Made by a program: the position numbers and the translations under genes
From: Acidobacteriaceae bacterium
Lineage (GTDB): Bacteria > Acidobacteriota > Terriglobia > Terriglobales > Acidobacteriaceae
DNA: 12,615 nt
Assembly: GCA_003164255.1 (NCBI GenBank)
Contig: PLST01000320.1
Coordinates: 11,801-24,415, forward strand
Direction: 5' to 3'
Part shown: positions 6,143 to 12,615 of the stretch, piece by piece
Layout of the letters: every line of letters starts with the position of its first letter
Numbering within the stretch: position 1 is the first letter of the stretch
Notes under the pieces: model-generated
The model's input: the letters and a program-made list of their open reading frames with translations, nothing else
Databases searched by the model: none
What the model was told of the DNA's origin: nothing

Positions 6143-8194
6143 CTAGTTCAGCCCCGACTGCGTGGCTTTCACCAGGGTCACCCCGGTCTTGGTTGCGTAG
6201 TAAACGCTCGAAGCCTCGTCAACGCTACTATCGTTATCAAGGATGATGCCGCTTGTGCCGCCGGCGGCCGGCAGAGCCGTACTGCCGGCACCGACGCTTG
6301 GAAAGCCATTGGTGATGTCCAGGCTCATGACGCAGCCCGCCGTTCCACCGCCGGCAGCGATGCAGTTATTCGTGACCCCTACAAAAAGAAAGTCCTTCTG
6401 AAGAGAAGCGTTGTAAAACTCCGTCACCGGCGAAGAGTCCGCGTTCCCGGTAGCCAGAGCCGCCGTTTTCGCGCCCGCGCGCGAGTTCATAACGCCACTG
6501 GCGTTGAACCCGATGCTGTATAGGGTTGGAAGCATCCCACTGCCCGTTCCGGCCACATACATCAAGGGAGTTCCCGATCCGGTGTACCACGCATTGTTAA
6601 AGTCCGGTCCGTACGGGCCTGTGTAGGTGGTGTTAGCCAAGCCCACAGGCACCGAGACGGCGCTTGACAGGTTCGTTGGGGCCTGCACCACGATGGCGTT
6701 TGTGCCGTTGGAGTTGAACGTAGCGTAGACCATCTGATCGGTGCTATCCAACATGACCGGATTCTCAGCCGTGTTGCCGGGGGCCAGAACCGGGCCATAA
6801 ACCACCGAGGGTGACGCGCCGCTGTCCGTCACAAAGTCGATGCGACCGTTGCTGTCTGTAAAAAAGACCTTGTTCGACACCGAATCGTACACAGGAGTGG
6901 ACGGTACGGCATTGATGGCGACGCTCCAGAGAATCTCCGGTGCCGCACCGCAGCCGAACACGTTGCCAATCTTGTAAAGGTAGCCGGAACCGTTCCCGGT
7001 CCGGCTATAGGTCGCGGTGTAAGCGATATTGCGGCTGTAATCAACGTAAACGCTGTTTGTGGATTCCTGGTTTGTCGTGCCGCCGTCCGGAGAAAGCAAC
7101 ACTCTCTCATCAACGGCGTTGCTCCCTCCAGTGCCTGGCGCCACTGCCGCCGTCGCGCTTGCCCCTTCATTCTCGGTGGTGCCGATGGTCAGCACGTGGA
7201 AGTACGAACTGCCCGTAAGCAGATTCTCAACATAGGCGATCTGCGTCCCGGTCAGAGAGATGGTTACCGATGCCGGTACCTGTCCACTGCCTGAGGCGTA
7301 GGCGAACTTCACCGTAGGACCGTTCGTTGGGCAGAAACCGGTTGAGCCGGGCGAACTATAGAGATTGTTCACTCCCACAATGTTGGCCTGACCACCCGCC
7401 GCCGGGTTCGCGGGGATCCCGATCACCACAAAGTCGTTGCTGCAGCTCGGAGCCGCGGTCACGTCAAACGCATATTTGGCAGGAAAGGTTTGGCCGCCGC
7501 CCGGTGCGGAGTTCAAGCTGAAGGTTCCTGCTTCTGTCAACTGCACGCCATAGTTGCCGGAGCTGTAGTCGTAGTACGAATAATTCCCGGGACTGTTGCC
7601 CCAGATGTTGATCTCCATGCCGGCGGCGTTGAAGAGAAGCCCGTCGACATCAATCTGCGGGTTGGCTGTGGCAGGGTAGAGCAGATTGTCGTAATAGAAG
7701 GCGCCCATGGGGCTGGTTAAGATGCCCGGTCCCCCCGGATCCACGGGGTACGTGCCAAGGTCATACCCTCCGTTCATGGTGAGGGTTCCCCCGGTGGCAA
7801 GAAAATATCCATTGCCTGCGTCAGTTGTATTCAGGCTGCCATACCCAGTCTCCGGAAGGATGGAGAAGGAATAGTCGAACAAAGGCTCAAAGGCTGAAGT
7901 CGAAGGAGAGCCCGACAGGGGCAAGCTCCAGTCTCTCGGGATGCCTGGGACGGCCTCCCTGTGCCTGGGATTCGATTCCGGCCACCAGGCCTCCCGATGG
8001 TGCAGGTACCAACTCTGCAGCCAGCGGGGGTCTTTCTGGATGCGGGCCATCGCCGCACTGTCTTTCGAATCCCGGTAGTGAACGTGATGAAGCGTCCAAT
8101 CCGAAACGATTCCAAGCGGAGCTTGCTGCGCAGGCCCTGCCACGAGCGGCGCTGCACACAGCGCCACAAAGGCACTTACTATAATTAGTTTCAT
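6143..8194 (-). CDS. Large exported beta-rich protein: PEP-CTERM-like domain plus PQQ-like propeller
   Basis: I choose the ATG at 8192-8194 (683 aa). It gives a typical signal peptide (KLIIVSAFVALCAAPLVAG, cleavage near residue 20) behind AGG-rich bases; an ATG at 8230 would add 12 residues before the signal. Residues about 28-90 carry SDWTLHHVHY and DPRWLQSWYLHH, then RDWSLPL. I recall this pattern from exported acidobacterial proteins. Residues about 104-230 resemble the beta domain of PEP-CTERM proteins: a GYFLATGGTLTMNGGYDLGTY stretch, GAFYYDNLLYP, DVDGLLF and MEINIWGNSPGNYSYY. No PEP-CTERM tail follows; the chain ends ATQSGLN. From about 315 onward repeats such as VYDSVSNKVFFTDSNGRID resemble PQQ/NHL-type beta-propeller blades. 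The role is unknown, probably periplasmic or surface. Stop TAG at 6143-6145, convergent with the kinase-TonB gene. Confidence 0.82.
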   Translation of the reverse strand: MKLIIVSAFVALCAAPLVAGPAQQAPLGIVSDWTLHHVHYRDSKDSAAMARIQKDPRWLQSWYLHHREAWWPESNPRHREAVPGIPRDWSLPLSGSPSTSAFEPLFDYSFSILPETGYGSLNTTDAGNGYFLATGGTLTMNGGYDLGTYPVDPGGPGILTSPMGAFYYDNLLYPATANPQIDVDGLLFNAAGMEINIWGNSPGNYSYYDYSSGNYGVQLTEAGTFSLNSAPGGGQTFPAKYAFDVTAAPSCSNDFVVIGIPANPAAGGQANIVGVNNLYSSPGSTGFCPTNGPTVKFAYASGSGQVPASVTISLTGTQIAYVENLLTGSSYFHVLTIGTTENEGASATAAVAPGTGGSNAVDERVLLSPDGGTTNQESTNSVYVDYSRNIAYTATYSRTGNGSGYLYKIGNVFGCGAAPEILWSVAINAVPSTPVYDSVSNKVFFTDSNGRIDFVTDSGASPSVVYGPVLAPGNTAENPVMLDSTDQMVYATFNSNGTNAIVVQAPTNLSSAVSVPVGLANTTYTGPYGPDFNNAWYTGSGTPLMYVAGTGSGMLPTLYSIGFNASGVMNSRAGAKTAALATGNADSSPVTEFYNASLQKDFLFVGVTNNCIAAGGGTAGCVMSLDITNGFPSVGAGSTALPAAGGTSGIILDNDSSVDEASSVYYATKTGVTLVKATQSGLN

Positions 8195-8375
8195 TTTCCT
8201 ACCTGGGTTTGATAGCGGGATTGTAAGCAAGCCGTGGCTTTGCGCGCTGTGATAGCAGGAAGTTTGGGAACCAAAAGGATTAACCTGCGTAAACTCGCTT
8301 CAAGGCGCGGGCTTGCTTCAAGCGGCGAATTGCGCTTCCGTCAACATGCATTTTGCTCAGGAGTTTCCCTTGCGC
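8195..8375 (-). other. Leader/promoter region of the 683-aa exported protein
   Basis: This gap between a strong terminator and the next minus-strand gene must hold that gene's promoter. I see no convincing -35/-10 pair. GCTTCAAG occurs at 8297-8304 and 8315-8322 (18-bp spacing), and TGATAGC occurs twice nearer the start codon. Either could be a binding site; neither is strong. Confidence 0.3.
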
Positions 8376-8402
8376 AAAAAAGCCCAGCCAATCGGCTGGG
8401 CT
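8376..8402 (-). terminator. Rho-independent terminator after the 404-aa lipoprotein gene
   Basis: On the minus strand a perfect 9-bp stem, AGCCCAGCC with GGCTGGGCT (8402-8394 and 8389-8381), closes a 4-base loop. It runs into six T (8381-8376). It sits 22 bp beyond the TAA stop at 8425-8427. This is the clearest terminator in the window and separates this gene from the 683-aa protein gene downstream. Confidence 0.9.
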
Positions 8403-8424
8403 CTTCATTTCGTTTGCTGGGCGC

Positions 8425-9639
8425 TTAAGGCGTAACCGACTGCAGCGAGTGGTTGCCGTGAGGAACAATAACCAGCGCCGTCGGCTCCGATCCTGAAGGA
8501 TATGGAGTCGCCTGTGTGGGCGTCACCACGCCCGTATTGGTGTCCATGCGGAAACCCGATACCGAGTTGCCCAGGTAGTTCGTCGTGTAGACAAAACGTC
8601 CCAGTGCCGGATCGATCGCAATCGCAACCGGCTGCGTGTCGGTGGCATACACCTGGCTGCCGTTGCTGTTCACAACTGCTGACGGAGTGCCTGTTGGCAA
8701 CGCAATTGTGTAGCCGGTGACCGACGAATCCAGCGCATTCGAAACGTAAATATAAATGCCGCGCGGATCAATCGCCACGCTGGAGGGTTCGTTGCCCGTT
8801 TTGAACGGACCGTTCACCATGAACGCCAGTGGGCCACCGGTCTGAATCGAGTACCCGATCAGTTCGTTTGAGGCAAAGTCGGTCACGTACACAAACCGGT
8901 TCACCGGATCGCTCGTAATCCCACTCGGCCTTACGCCCGCCTTGTACGGACTCCCCGCGGTGGCCGTCAACGCGCCGCCCGTGCCCACCGAGTAGCCGAA
9001 TACCCATCCCGGATTCGCTGAGCTGGTTGGCGTCCCGCCAGGGTTGTACGCCGAAAGGTCGTAGGTCGCCGCGTACACGTTATTGTTGTTCGCCAGCACG
9101 TTCACTGCCACCGGAACCATCTCGTCCCCGCCGTAGCCCGGAACCGTCAGCGTCTGCTGCGCCGCCAGGCCGCCGATCACGCCCATCGTCGAAAGCGGAT
9201 ACTCCGACAATGTTGCTGTCGTCGTCCCCGAAACCACGTAAAGGTAGGTGTTCGCCTGGTTCACGGCCAGCCCCACCGGTGCCGAAGCCAGCGTGATTGT
9301 ATCCGCAGCCGTCAGCGTGCCGTTGGTTGAAATGCTGAAGTGAACCACCGTCTTGCTGGTCGCGTTGGCTACGTACAGGTGGTAATAGTTGCTCGTCACG
9401 GCCATCGTCAGCGGTCCCACTCCGCCTGAGGAGACCGTAGGCTCTCCCTGGCGAAGCGCGCCGGACTCCGAGTCCACCGCGAACGTCTGAATCTGCCCGG
9501 CGCTCCCGCCTCCGGATCCGGACGAACTGCCCACAAAAACATAGTCGATGGTCACAAGCTGGCAGCCAGCCAGGAACACGGCCACCAGGAGGCCGACCGT
9601 CGAAACCAGGAACAGCTGGCTCATTTTGTTGAACTTCAT
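8425..9639 (-). CDS. Lactonase-like beta-propeller lipoprotein, 404 aa
   Basis: The start at 9637-9639 gives MKFNKMSQLF behind AAGGAA; the longer frame to 9708 would bury the signal peptide. Residues 1-26 form a lipoprotein signal with lipobox LAGC (23-26), so Cys26 is the likely lipidated residue. The mature chain is a run of beta-propeller blades of the YVTN/lactonase type (Pfam Lactonase family): YHLYVANATSKTVVHFSI, NTYLYVVSGTTTATLSEY, NRFVYVTDFASNELIGYSI, GIYIYVSNALDSSVTGYTI and GRFVYTTNYLGNSVSGFRM. Several are preceded by P(S/V)(G/S)(I/V)-type turns. Known family members include 6-phosphogluconolactonases, but I see no evidence for catalysis here and expect a structural or binding role at the envelope. 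The gene is a paralog of its upstream neighbour. Confidence 0.88.
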   Translation of the reverse strand: MKFNKMSQLFLVSTVGLLVAVFLAGCQLVTIDYVFVGSSSGSGGGSAGQIQTFAVDSESGALRQGEPTVSSGGVGPLTMAVTSNYYHLYVANATSKTVVHFSISTNGTLTAADTITLASAPVGLAVNQANTYLYVVSGTTTATLSEYPLSTMGVIGGLAAQQTLTVPGYGGDEMVPVAVNVLANNNNVYAATYDLSAYNPGGTPTSSANPGWVFGYSVGTGGALTATAGSPYKAGVRPSGITSDPVNRFVYVTDFASNELIGYSIQTGGPLAFMVNGPFKTGNEPSSVAIDPRGIYIYVSNALDSSVTGYTIALPTGTPSAVVNSNGSQVYATDTQPVAIAIDPALGRFVYTTNYLGNSVSGFRMDTNTGVVTPTQATPYPSGSEPTALVIVPHGNHSLQSVTP

Positions 9640-9655
9640 GCGCTTCCTTCGTCGT

Positions 9656-9675
9656 GGACCATCACATTCTGGTCC
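9656..9675 (-). promoter_or_regulatory. Leader hairpin of the 404-aa lipoprotein gene
   Basis: GGACCA with TGGTCC (perfect 6-bp stem, 8-base loop) ends 16 bases before the start codon, just upstream of the ribosome binding site. A hairpin stands at exactly the same distance in front of the paralogous 407-aa gene. Confidence 0.4.
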
Positions 9676-9710
9676 CAGAAAAACTTGTTTAGGTTGCCCC
9701 GTAGTCATTG

Positions 9711-9735
9711 TAAAAGCACCTTGCGGGGTGTTGCT
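9711..9735 (-). terminator. Probable terminator after the 407-aa lipoprotein gene
   Basis: On the minus strand AGCAACACC, a short loop, and GGTGCT run into TTTT (9715-9712). The stem is CACC/GGTG (9730-9727 with 9720-9717), extended past a two-base bulge by AGC/GCT. It lies about 43 bp beyond the stop codon at 9778-9780. It suggests that the two lipoprotein genes are separate units. Confidence 0.5.
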
Positions 9736-9777
9736 ACCAGGTTCCGTCGCCGGATCCCGGGCAATCGCTCATCGTCC

Positions 9778-11001
9778 CTATGGCACGCCCGCGCCCGTAC
9801 CCGCGTGCGGTATCGCTGCCACCGCCGTCGGCAGGTCGTTGGACGGGAATGGAGAATTCTGCGTGTCAAGAAGCGTGCCATCTGTTGCGCTCAACTCAAA
9901 GCCTGACACGGTGTTGCCAAGATAATTCACACTGTAAAGAAAGTGGCTCGTCGAGGGGTCGATGCCCAGCGCCACCGGCTCCAGCCCCGTCGCATACGTT
10001 CCCAGGCTGGTCAGCTTGCCGCTGCTCATCGAGTAGGCTGTGATGTTGGAGTCGGTCGCGTTCGCCACGTAGGCAAAACTGTACTTCTGGTCCACCACGA
10101 TCGCCGATGGGTTCGTCCCCGCCTTGAACGGGCTGCCCGCCAGCGGCGTCAATACACCCGATGCAATCGTGTACGCCAGCACGTCGTTGCCCGCGTAATC
10201 GGTCGCGTACAGGTAGGTCCCACTCTTGTCGCTCGCCAACGCTGAAGGCCGAATCCCGGCAGCGAACGGCGATCCTGCCAGCGCCGTCAGAACGCCGCCA
10301 GAGCCTACTGAAAATCCAAAAATGTAGCCCACCGTCGGGCTCACCGACGTGTCGTATGCCGTAACGTACACATCGGTTCCTGAAGCAAGCACCGCAATCG
10401 CCGTTGGCGCAATCACATCGTTCGGCCTGCCGGCCACCGTCAGCGGCCAGTAGTTAGAGCTGATGCTCCCATTCACCGCCGGCGATCCAATCGCCACCGG
10501 CGTTGAGCCGGTGGCCGCTGTCAGCGGAAACACCCCGACCGAACCTGAGCACGGCGCCGCCGTTGAGCAGGTCGGCAGAGGCTGATAGGTGTCTACCACA
10601 AACAGGTTCGCTGCGCTCGACGCCAGACCTAGTGGGAATACGCCCGGCGTATTTACCGTGTTGTACGGATAAAGCTTGCCGTCGCTTCCAATCACGAACT
10701 GGACTATGTTGTTGTCGTCCTGGTTGGCCACAAACAGGCTGGCTGCGTCCGACGAAACCGCTTCAGCCACCGGCAACCGGCCTTGGGAAGGTACCGGCGA
10801 CGCTGGAATCTGGCGCATGTGCCCCGACTCCGAGTTCACCTCGAAGATGTCGAGCTCTCCGTAGTTGTTCGTGCCGGCTGCCTTTGAGCTGGCGACAAAA
10901 ACAAAATCCACGGTGAGCGTGGCGCAGGCGGTCATAAATCCAGCTACCAGGATGCTGGCCAGGGCGACCAGCAGCAGCTGGCTCGGTTTGTTCAACTTCA
11001 T
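9778..11001 (-). CDS. Lactonase-like beta-propeller lipoprotein, 407 aa
   Basis: Two ATGs lie two codons apart (11005-11007 and 10999-11001). I choose the inner one because it aligns with the starts of both neighbouring paralogs (MKLNKPSQ against MKFNKMSQ and MKFTKFGK). The signal ends in MTAC (23-26), an unusual lipobox with Met at -3, placing the lipidated Cys at residue 26. The mature chain is a beta-propeller of the lactonase/YVTN type with blades such as ASLFVANQDDNNIVQFVI, GTYLYATDYAGNDVLAYTI, YSFAYVANATDSNITAYSM and SHFLYSVNYLGNTVSGFEL. Loops contain GSPFAAGIRPSAL and GSPFKAGTNPSAI. A short Cys pair (PTCSTAAPCSG) lies in an inter-blade loop. It clearly resembles the 404-aa neighbour along its whole length. 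Substrate or partner unknown. Stop TAG at 9778-9780. Confidence 0.88.
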   Translation of the reverse strand: MKLNKPSQLLLVALASILVAGFMTACATLTVDFVFVASSKAAGTNNYGELDIFEVNSESGHMRQIPASPVPSQGRLPVAEAVSSDAASLFVANQDDNNIVQFVIGSDGKLYPYNTVNTPGVFPLGLASSAANLFVVDTYQPLPTCSTAAPCSGSVGVFPLTAATGSTPVAIGSPAVNGSISSNYWPLTVAGRPNDVIAPTAIAVLASGTDVYVTAYDTSVSPTVGYIFGFSVGSGGVLTALAGSPFAAGIRPSALASDKSGTYLYATDYAGNDVLAYTIASGVLTPLAGSPFKAGTNPSAIVVDQKYSFAYVANATDSNITAYSMSSGKLTSLGTYATGLEPVALGIDPSTSHFLYSVNYLGNTVSGFELSATDGTLLDTQNSPFPSNDLPTAVAAIPHAGTGAGVP

Positions 11002-11017
11002 GCGCATCTTTCGTCAC

Positions 11018-11037
11018 GGGGCCCTACCGCGGGTCCC
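11018..11037 (-). promoter_or_regulatory. Leader hairpin of the 407-aa lipoprotein gene
   Basis: On the minus strand GGGACCC and GGGCCCC pair at six of seven positions around a 6-base loop. The hairpin ends 16 bases before the start codon at 11001, matching the position in the 404-aa paralog although stem and loop sequences differ. Confidence 0.35.
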
Positions 11038-11080
11038 TTGTCAATCAGGTTTGGAATCGAACCCCCAAGCGCCCTTCTTG

Positions 11081-11104
11081 AAAAGCCGCGCCCGGCATTC
11101 GGCT
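11081..11104 (-). terminator. Possible terminator after the 457-aa lipoprotein gene
   Basis: On the minus strand AGCCG and CGGCT (11104-11100 and 11088-11084) form a 5-bp stem around an 11-base GC-rich loop, followed by a short T-run (11084-11081). It is weaker than the terminator at 8376-8402 and lies over 90 bp beyond the stop codon. Confidence 0.3.
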
Positions 11105-11133
11105 GCGTTCTGTTTTGCTGCCTGTTCTTGCCT

Positions 11134-11170
11134 GCCGGGAGCCCGGCCTACCGCTGGCGCACACGCCAGC
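11134..11170. repeat. Two consecutive perfect hairpins between lipoprotein genes
   Basis: GCCGG/CCGGC (11134-11138 with 11143-11147, 4-base loop) and GCTGGCG/CGCCAGC (11153-11159 with 11164-11170, 4-base loop) stand six bases apart, 26 bp or more beyond the stop codon at 11196. Neither is followed by a T-run. Paired GC-rich hairpins like these can protect mRNA 3' ends or be REP-type repeats; one copy in the window cannot decide this. Confidence 0.6.
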
Positions 11171-11195
11171 TGTCATCCCCTCCCGGCCCGGTTCC

Positions 11196-12569
11196 TTAGT
11201 CTGTGCGCCCGTCCACAAGGCACCATGTGGCCTGACCCTGCAGCGTGTAGCTGTTGGCCACCCGCAGTGGATTGAGCACGCCGTCGTTCACGTCGATGGA
11301 ACGCCCGGTGATCGTCGAATCGTTGAAGTTCGCCGTGTAAATGAACTGGCCCGACGGATCCTCAACCAGGCATTGGGGGCCAGCTCCCGATCCGAACGTC
11401 GGCGGCGTTAGTGGCGTGGCTTGGTACGACGGCGACGTGGTGATGGTGTATCCGGCGATTCCGCTCTCCGCGTTCACGCCCAGAACGTTGCTTCCCTGGT
11501 TCGCCACGTAGAGGAAGTTATTGCTCGTCTTGGAAACCACGATCAGGTAAATCGGATTCACCACCGTGGTAGCATCCGGGATTACGCCTCCCGTCTGCGC
11601 CTGGAGCGCCCCGTTGTTGCCCACCGTGAATGGAACAATCTGGCTCGGCGAAGTCACCGGGGAGCTGGAGCCGCTCGGCGTGTACGTCACCGGCTCGTTG
11701 TCCAGCACGTAAATCACGCCCGATGCGCTCACAATCGCTGTCGCCTGCGTCGCCGACTGGTTGTTCCCGCCGATAGTGATGGGCTGCGGGCTGTTCTGGC
11801 CCAGCGACAACTGCCCGCTTCCGGACGAGTACACATACGGGAACACCGAGTCGCCGGTCCCCGCCGGCGGCGGCAGGCCGCTCAACGTCATTACGTAGCC
11901 AGATGCCAGCACAAAGTCGATCGGGTTGGCCGGCACCGGGAAGTACGTCAGACCCGTTCCGCTCGATCCCGTCACCTGCGCATTGACCACCAGCGTCAGC
12001 CGCCCCGTCGTCTGGTTGATCTGGAACACCGTAATGTCGCCGCAGGTTGTTGCCAACGGGCCCAGCGCCAGCTTGCAGGTGGCGTTGTTGGGCGAGTCGT
12101 GGTCAAGAACCAGAAGGTAGTTGCCTGAGGTGTCCGCCATCATTCGGAAAGGGTTGATCCCCTGCGTGTAAAACGTCTCTTGCGGCGTCATGATGCCGTT
12201 GCCGCCCACCGCGAACTCCGTAATGTTCGAGTTCTGGCAGGGATTCGCCGTCGTACAGGTCGCTCCACCCTGGGCGTTCACACCCGCGTTCAACACGTAA
12301 AAAAACTTGCTCCCCACAATCAAGACCGCGCGCTCCGGGTTGGCGCCTCCTGACGATATCGGCATTCCGTTGATGGGGGTCAGAAATCCCGTATTGTGGT
12401 CGATCTTGTAGCCGCTGATGATTCCGCTGCCATTGGACTCGGCCGTCACCGTACCTGTGACATACAAATAGCCAACCGTATAACTACGAACGCAAGACGT
12501 AACGCAGAGAATGACGCCAGCTGAGAGGGCGCTCATCAGAAGTGCCTTGCCGAATTTCGTGAACTTCAT
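11196..12569 (-). CDS. Beta-propeller lipoprotein, 457 aa
   Basis: The start at 12567-12569 is preceded by AAGGAA at good spacing. MKFTKFGKALLMSALSAGVILCVTSC is a lipoprotein signal with lipobox VTSC (23-26); Cys26 is in the same place as in the two downstream paralogs. The mature chain carries propeller-type blades: YTVGYLYVTGTVTAES, SKFFYVLNAGVNAQGG, GNYLLVLDHDSPNNA, NNFLYVANQGSNVLGV and GQFIYTANFNDSTITGRSI. It is the most divergent of the three, with longer inter-blade loops and two extra Cys pairs (TCTTANPCQ; TCKLALGPLATTC) that could form disulfides. Family assignment (lactonase/YVTN-like propeller) rests on the repeat pattern; enzymatic activity is not supported. Function unknown, envelope-located. 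Stop TAA at 11196-11198. Confidence 0.85.
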   Translation of the reverse strand: MKFTKFGKALLMSALSAGVILCVTSCVRSYTVGYLYVTGTVTAESNGSGIISGYKIDHNTGFLTPINGMPISSGGANPERAVLIVGSKFFYVLNAGVNAQGGATCTTANPCQNSNITEFAVGGNGIMTPQETFYTQGINPFRMMADTSGNYLLVLDHDSPNNATCKLALGPLATTCGDITVFQINQTTGRLTLVVNAQVTGSSGTGLTYFPVPANPIDFVLASGYVMTLSGLPPPAGTGDSVFPYVYSSGSGQLSLGQNSPQPITIGGNNQSATQATAIVSASGVIYVLDNEPVTYTPSGSSSPVTSPSQIVPFTVGNNGALQAQTGGVIPDATTVVNPIYLIVVSKTSNNFLYVANQGSNVLGVNAESGIAGYTITTSPSYQATPLTPPTFGSGAGPQCLVEDPSGQFIYTANFNDSTITGRSIDVNDGVLNPLRVANSYTLQGQATWCLVDGRTD

Positions 12570-12615
12570 GCGATTCCTTCATCCTGGTCGGGCGTGCGCC
12601 GCCAAGTTTGCTAGT

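Noticed and set aside
8195..8230. Start of the 683-aa protein at 8230.
   Set aside because: It would put 12 polar residues before a normal signal peptide, and the inner ATG has AGG-rich bases just upstream.
9640..9708. Start of the 404-aa lipoprotein at 9708.
   Set aside because: It would put 23 residues, including a very basic stretch, before the lipoprotein signal; both paralogs begin at the MK equivalent to the ATG at 9639.
11016..11044. A perfect TTGACA on the minus strand ahead of the 407-aa lipoprotein gene, as a promoter.
   Set aside because: The place for a -10 box 17 bp downstream reads CCCCGT, which is no match, so a promoter cannot be supported.
11045..11075. On the minus strand GGGGGTTCGATTCC resembles a tRNA T-arm.
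   Set aside because: The bases after the loop (CCAAA) do not pair with the GGGGG before it beyond two positions, and no acceptor stem, D-arm or anticodon arm surrounds it.
8425..12569. Calling the three lipoproteins active 6-phosphogluconolactonases.
   Set aside because: Only the propeller repeats match; the proteins are exported lipoproteins and no catalytic residues can be pointed to.

Overview
The window most resembles a chromosomal stretch from an Acidobacteriota (Terriglobia/Acidobacteriaceae-like) bacterium. The DNA looks GC-rich. It carries beta-propeller lipoproteins of the lactonase-like type in tandem, a large secreted protein with an acidobacterial-looking N-terminus, and a kinase-like protein joined to a TonB C-terminal domain. 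The taxonomic call rests on recalled family distribution and was not checked against a database.

Layout. Positions 1-525 (minus) hold the start of a secreted protein with a duplicated motif; its end lies outside the window. Positions 735-2044 (minus) hold dapD (lysine/diaminopimelate synthesis) preceded by a small uncharacterised gene. Positions 2267-2971 (plus) hold pyrH (UMP kinase), without the rpsB-tsf-frr neighbours that usually accompany it. A 200-bp gap with three tandem 13-bp repeats follows. Positions 3174-4274 (plus) hold a membrane acyltransferase of family 3, starting at GTG.

The gap at 4275-4618 is the most unusual non-coding part. A 261-bp element (4273-4533) is closed by 32-bp inverted ends matching at 31 of 32 positions. 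Its interior divides into three consecutive inverted-repeat arms, giving a cloverleaf-like plan. Downstream, 4619-6094 (plus) encodes a membrane protein with a cytoplasmic protein-kinase fold whose catalytic Asp and DFG motif are missing, one transmembrane segment, a Pro/Ala-rich linker and a TonB C-terminal domain.

This gene converges on a minus-strand block (6143-12569) of four exported proteins. One is a 683-aa protein combining an SDWT..HH motif, a PEP-CTERM-protein-like beta domain and a PQQ-like propeller. The other three are lipoproteins in tandem (404, 407 and 457 aa), all with the lipobox Cys at residue 26. Terminator-like hairpins lie between several of these genes, so they look like separate units and not one operon. 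The housekeeping genes dapD and pyrH share no obvious pathway with the envelope genes. No rRNA, tRNA, CRISPR array, transposase or phage gene was seen.
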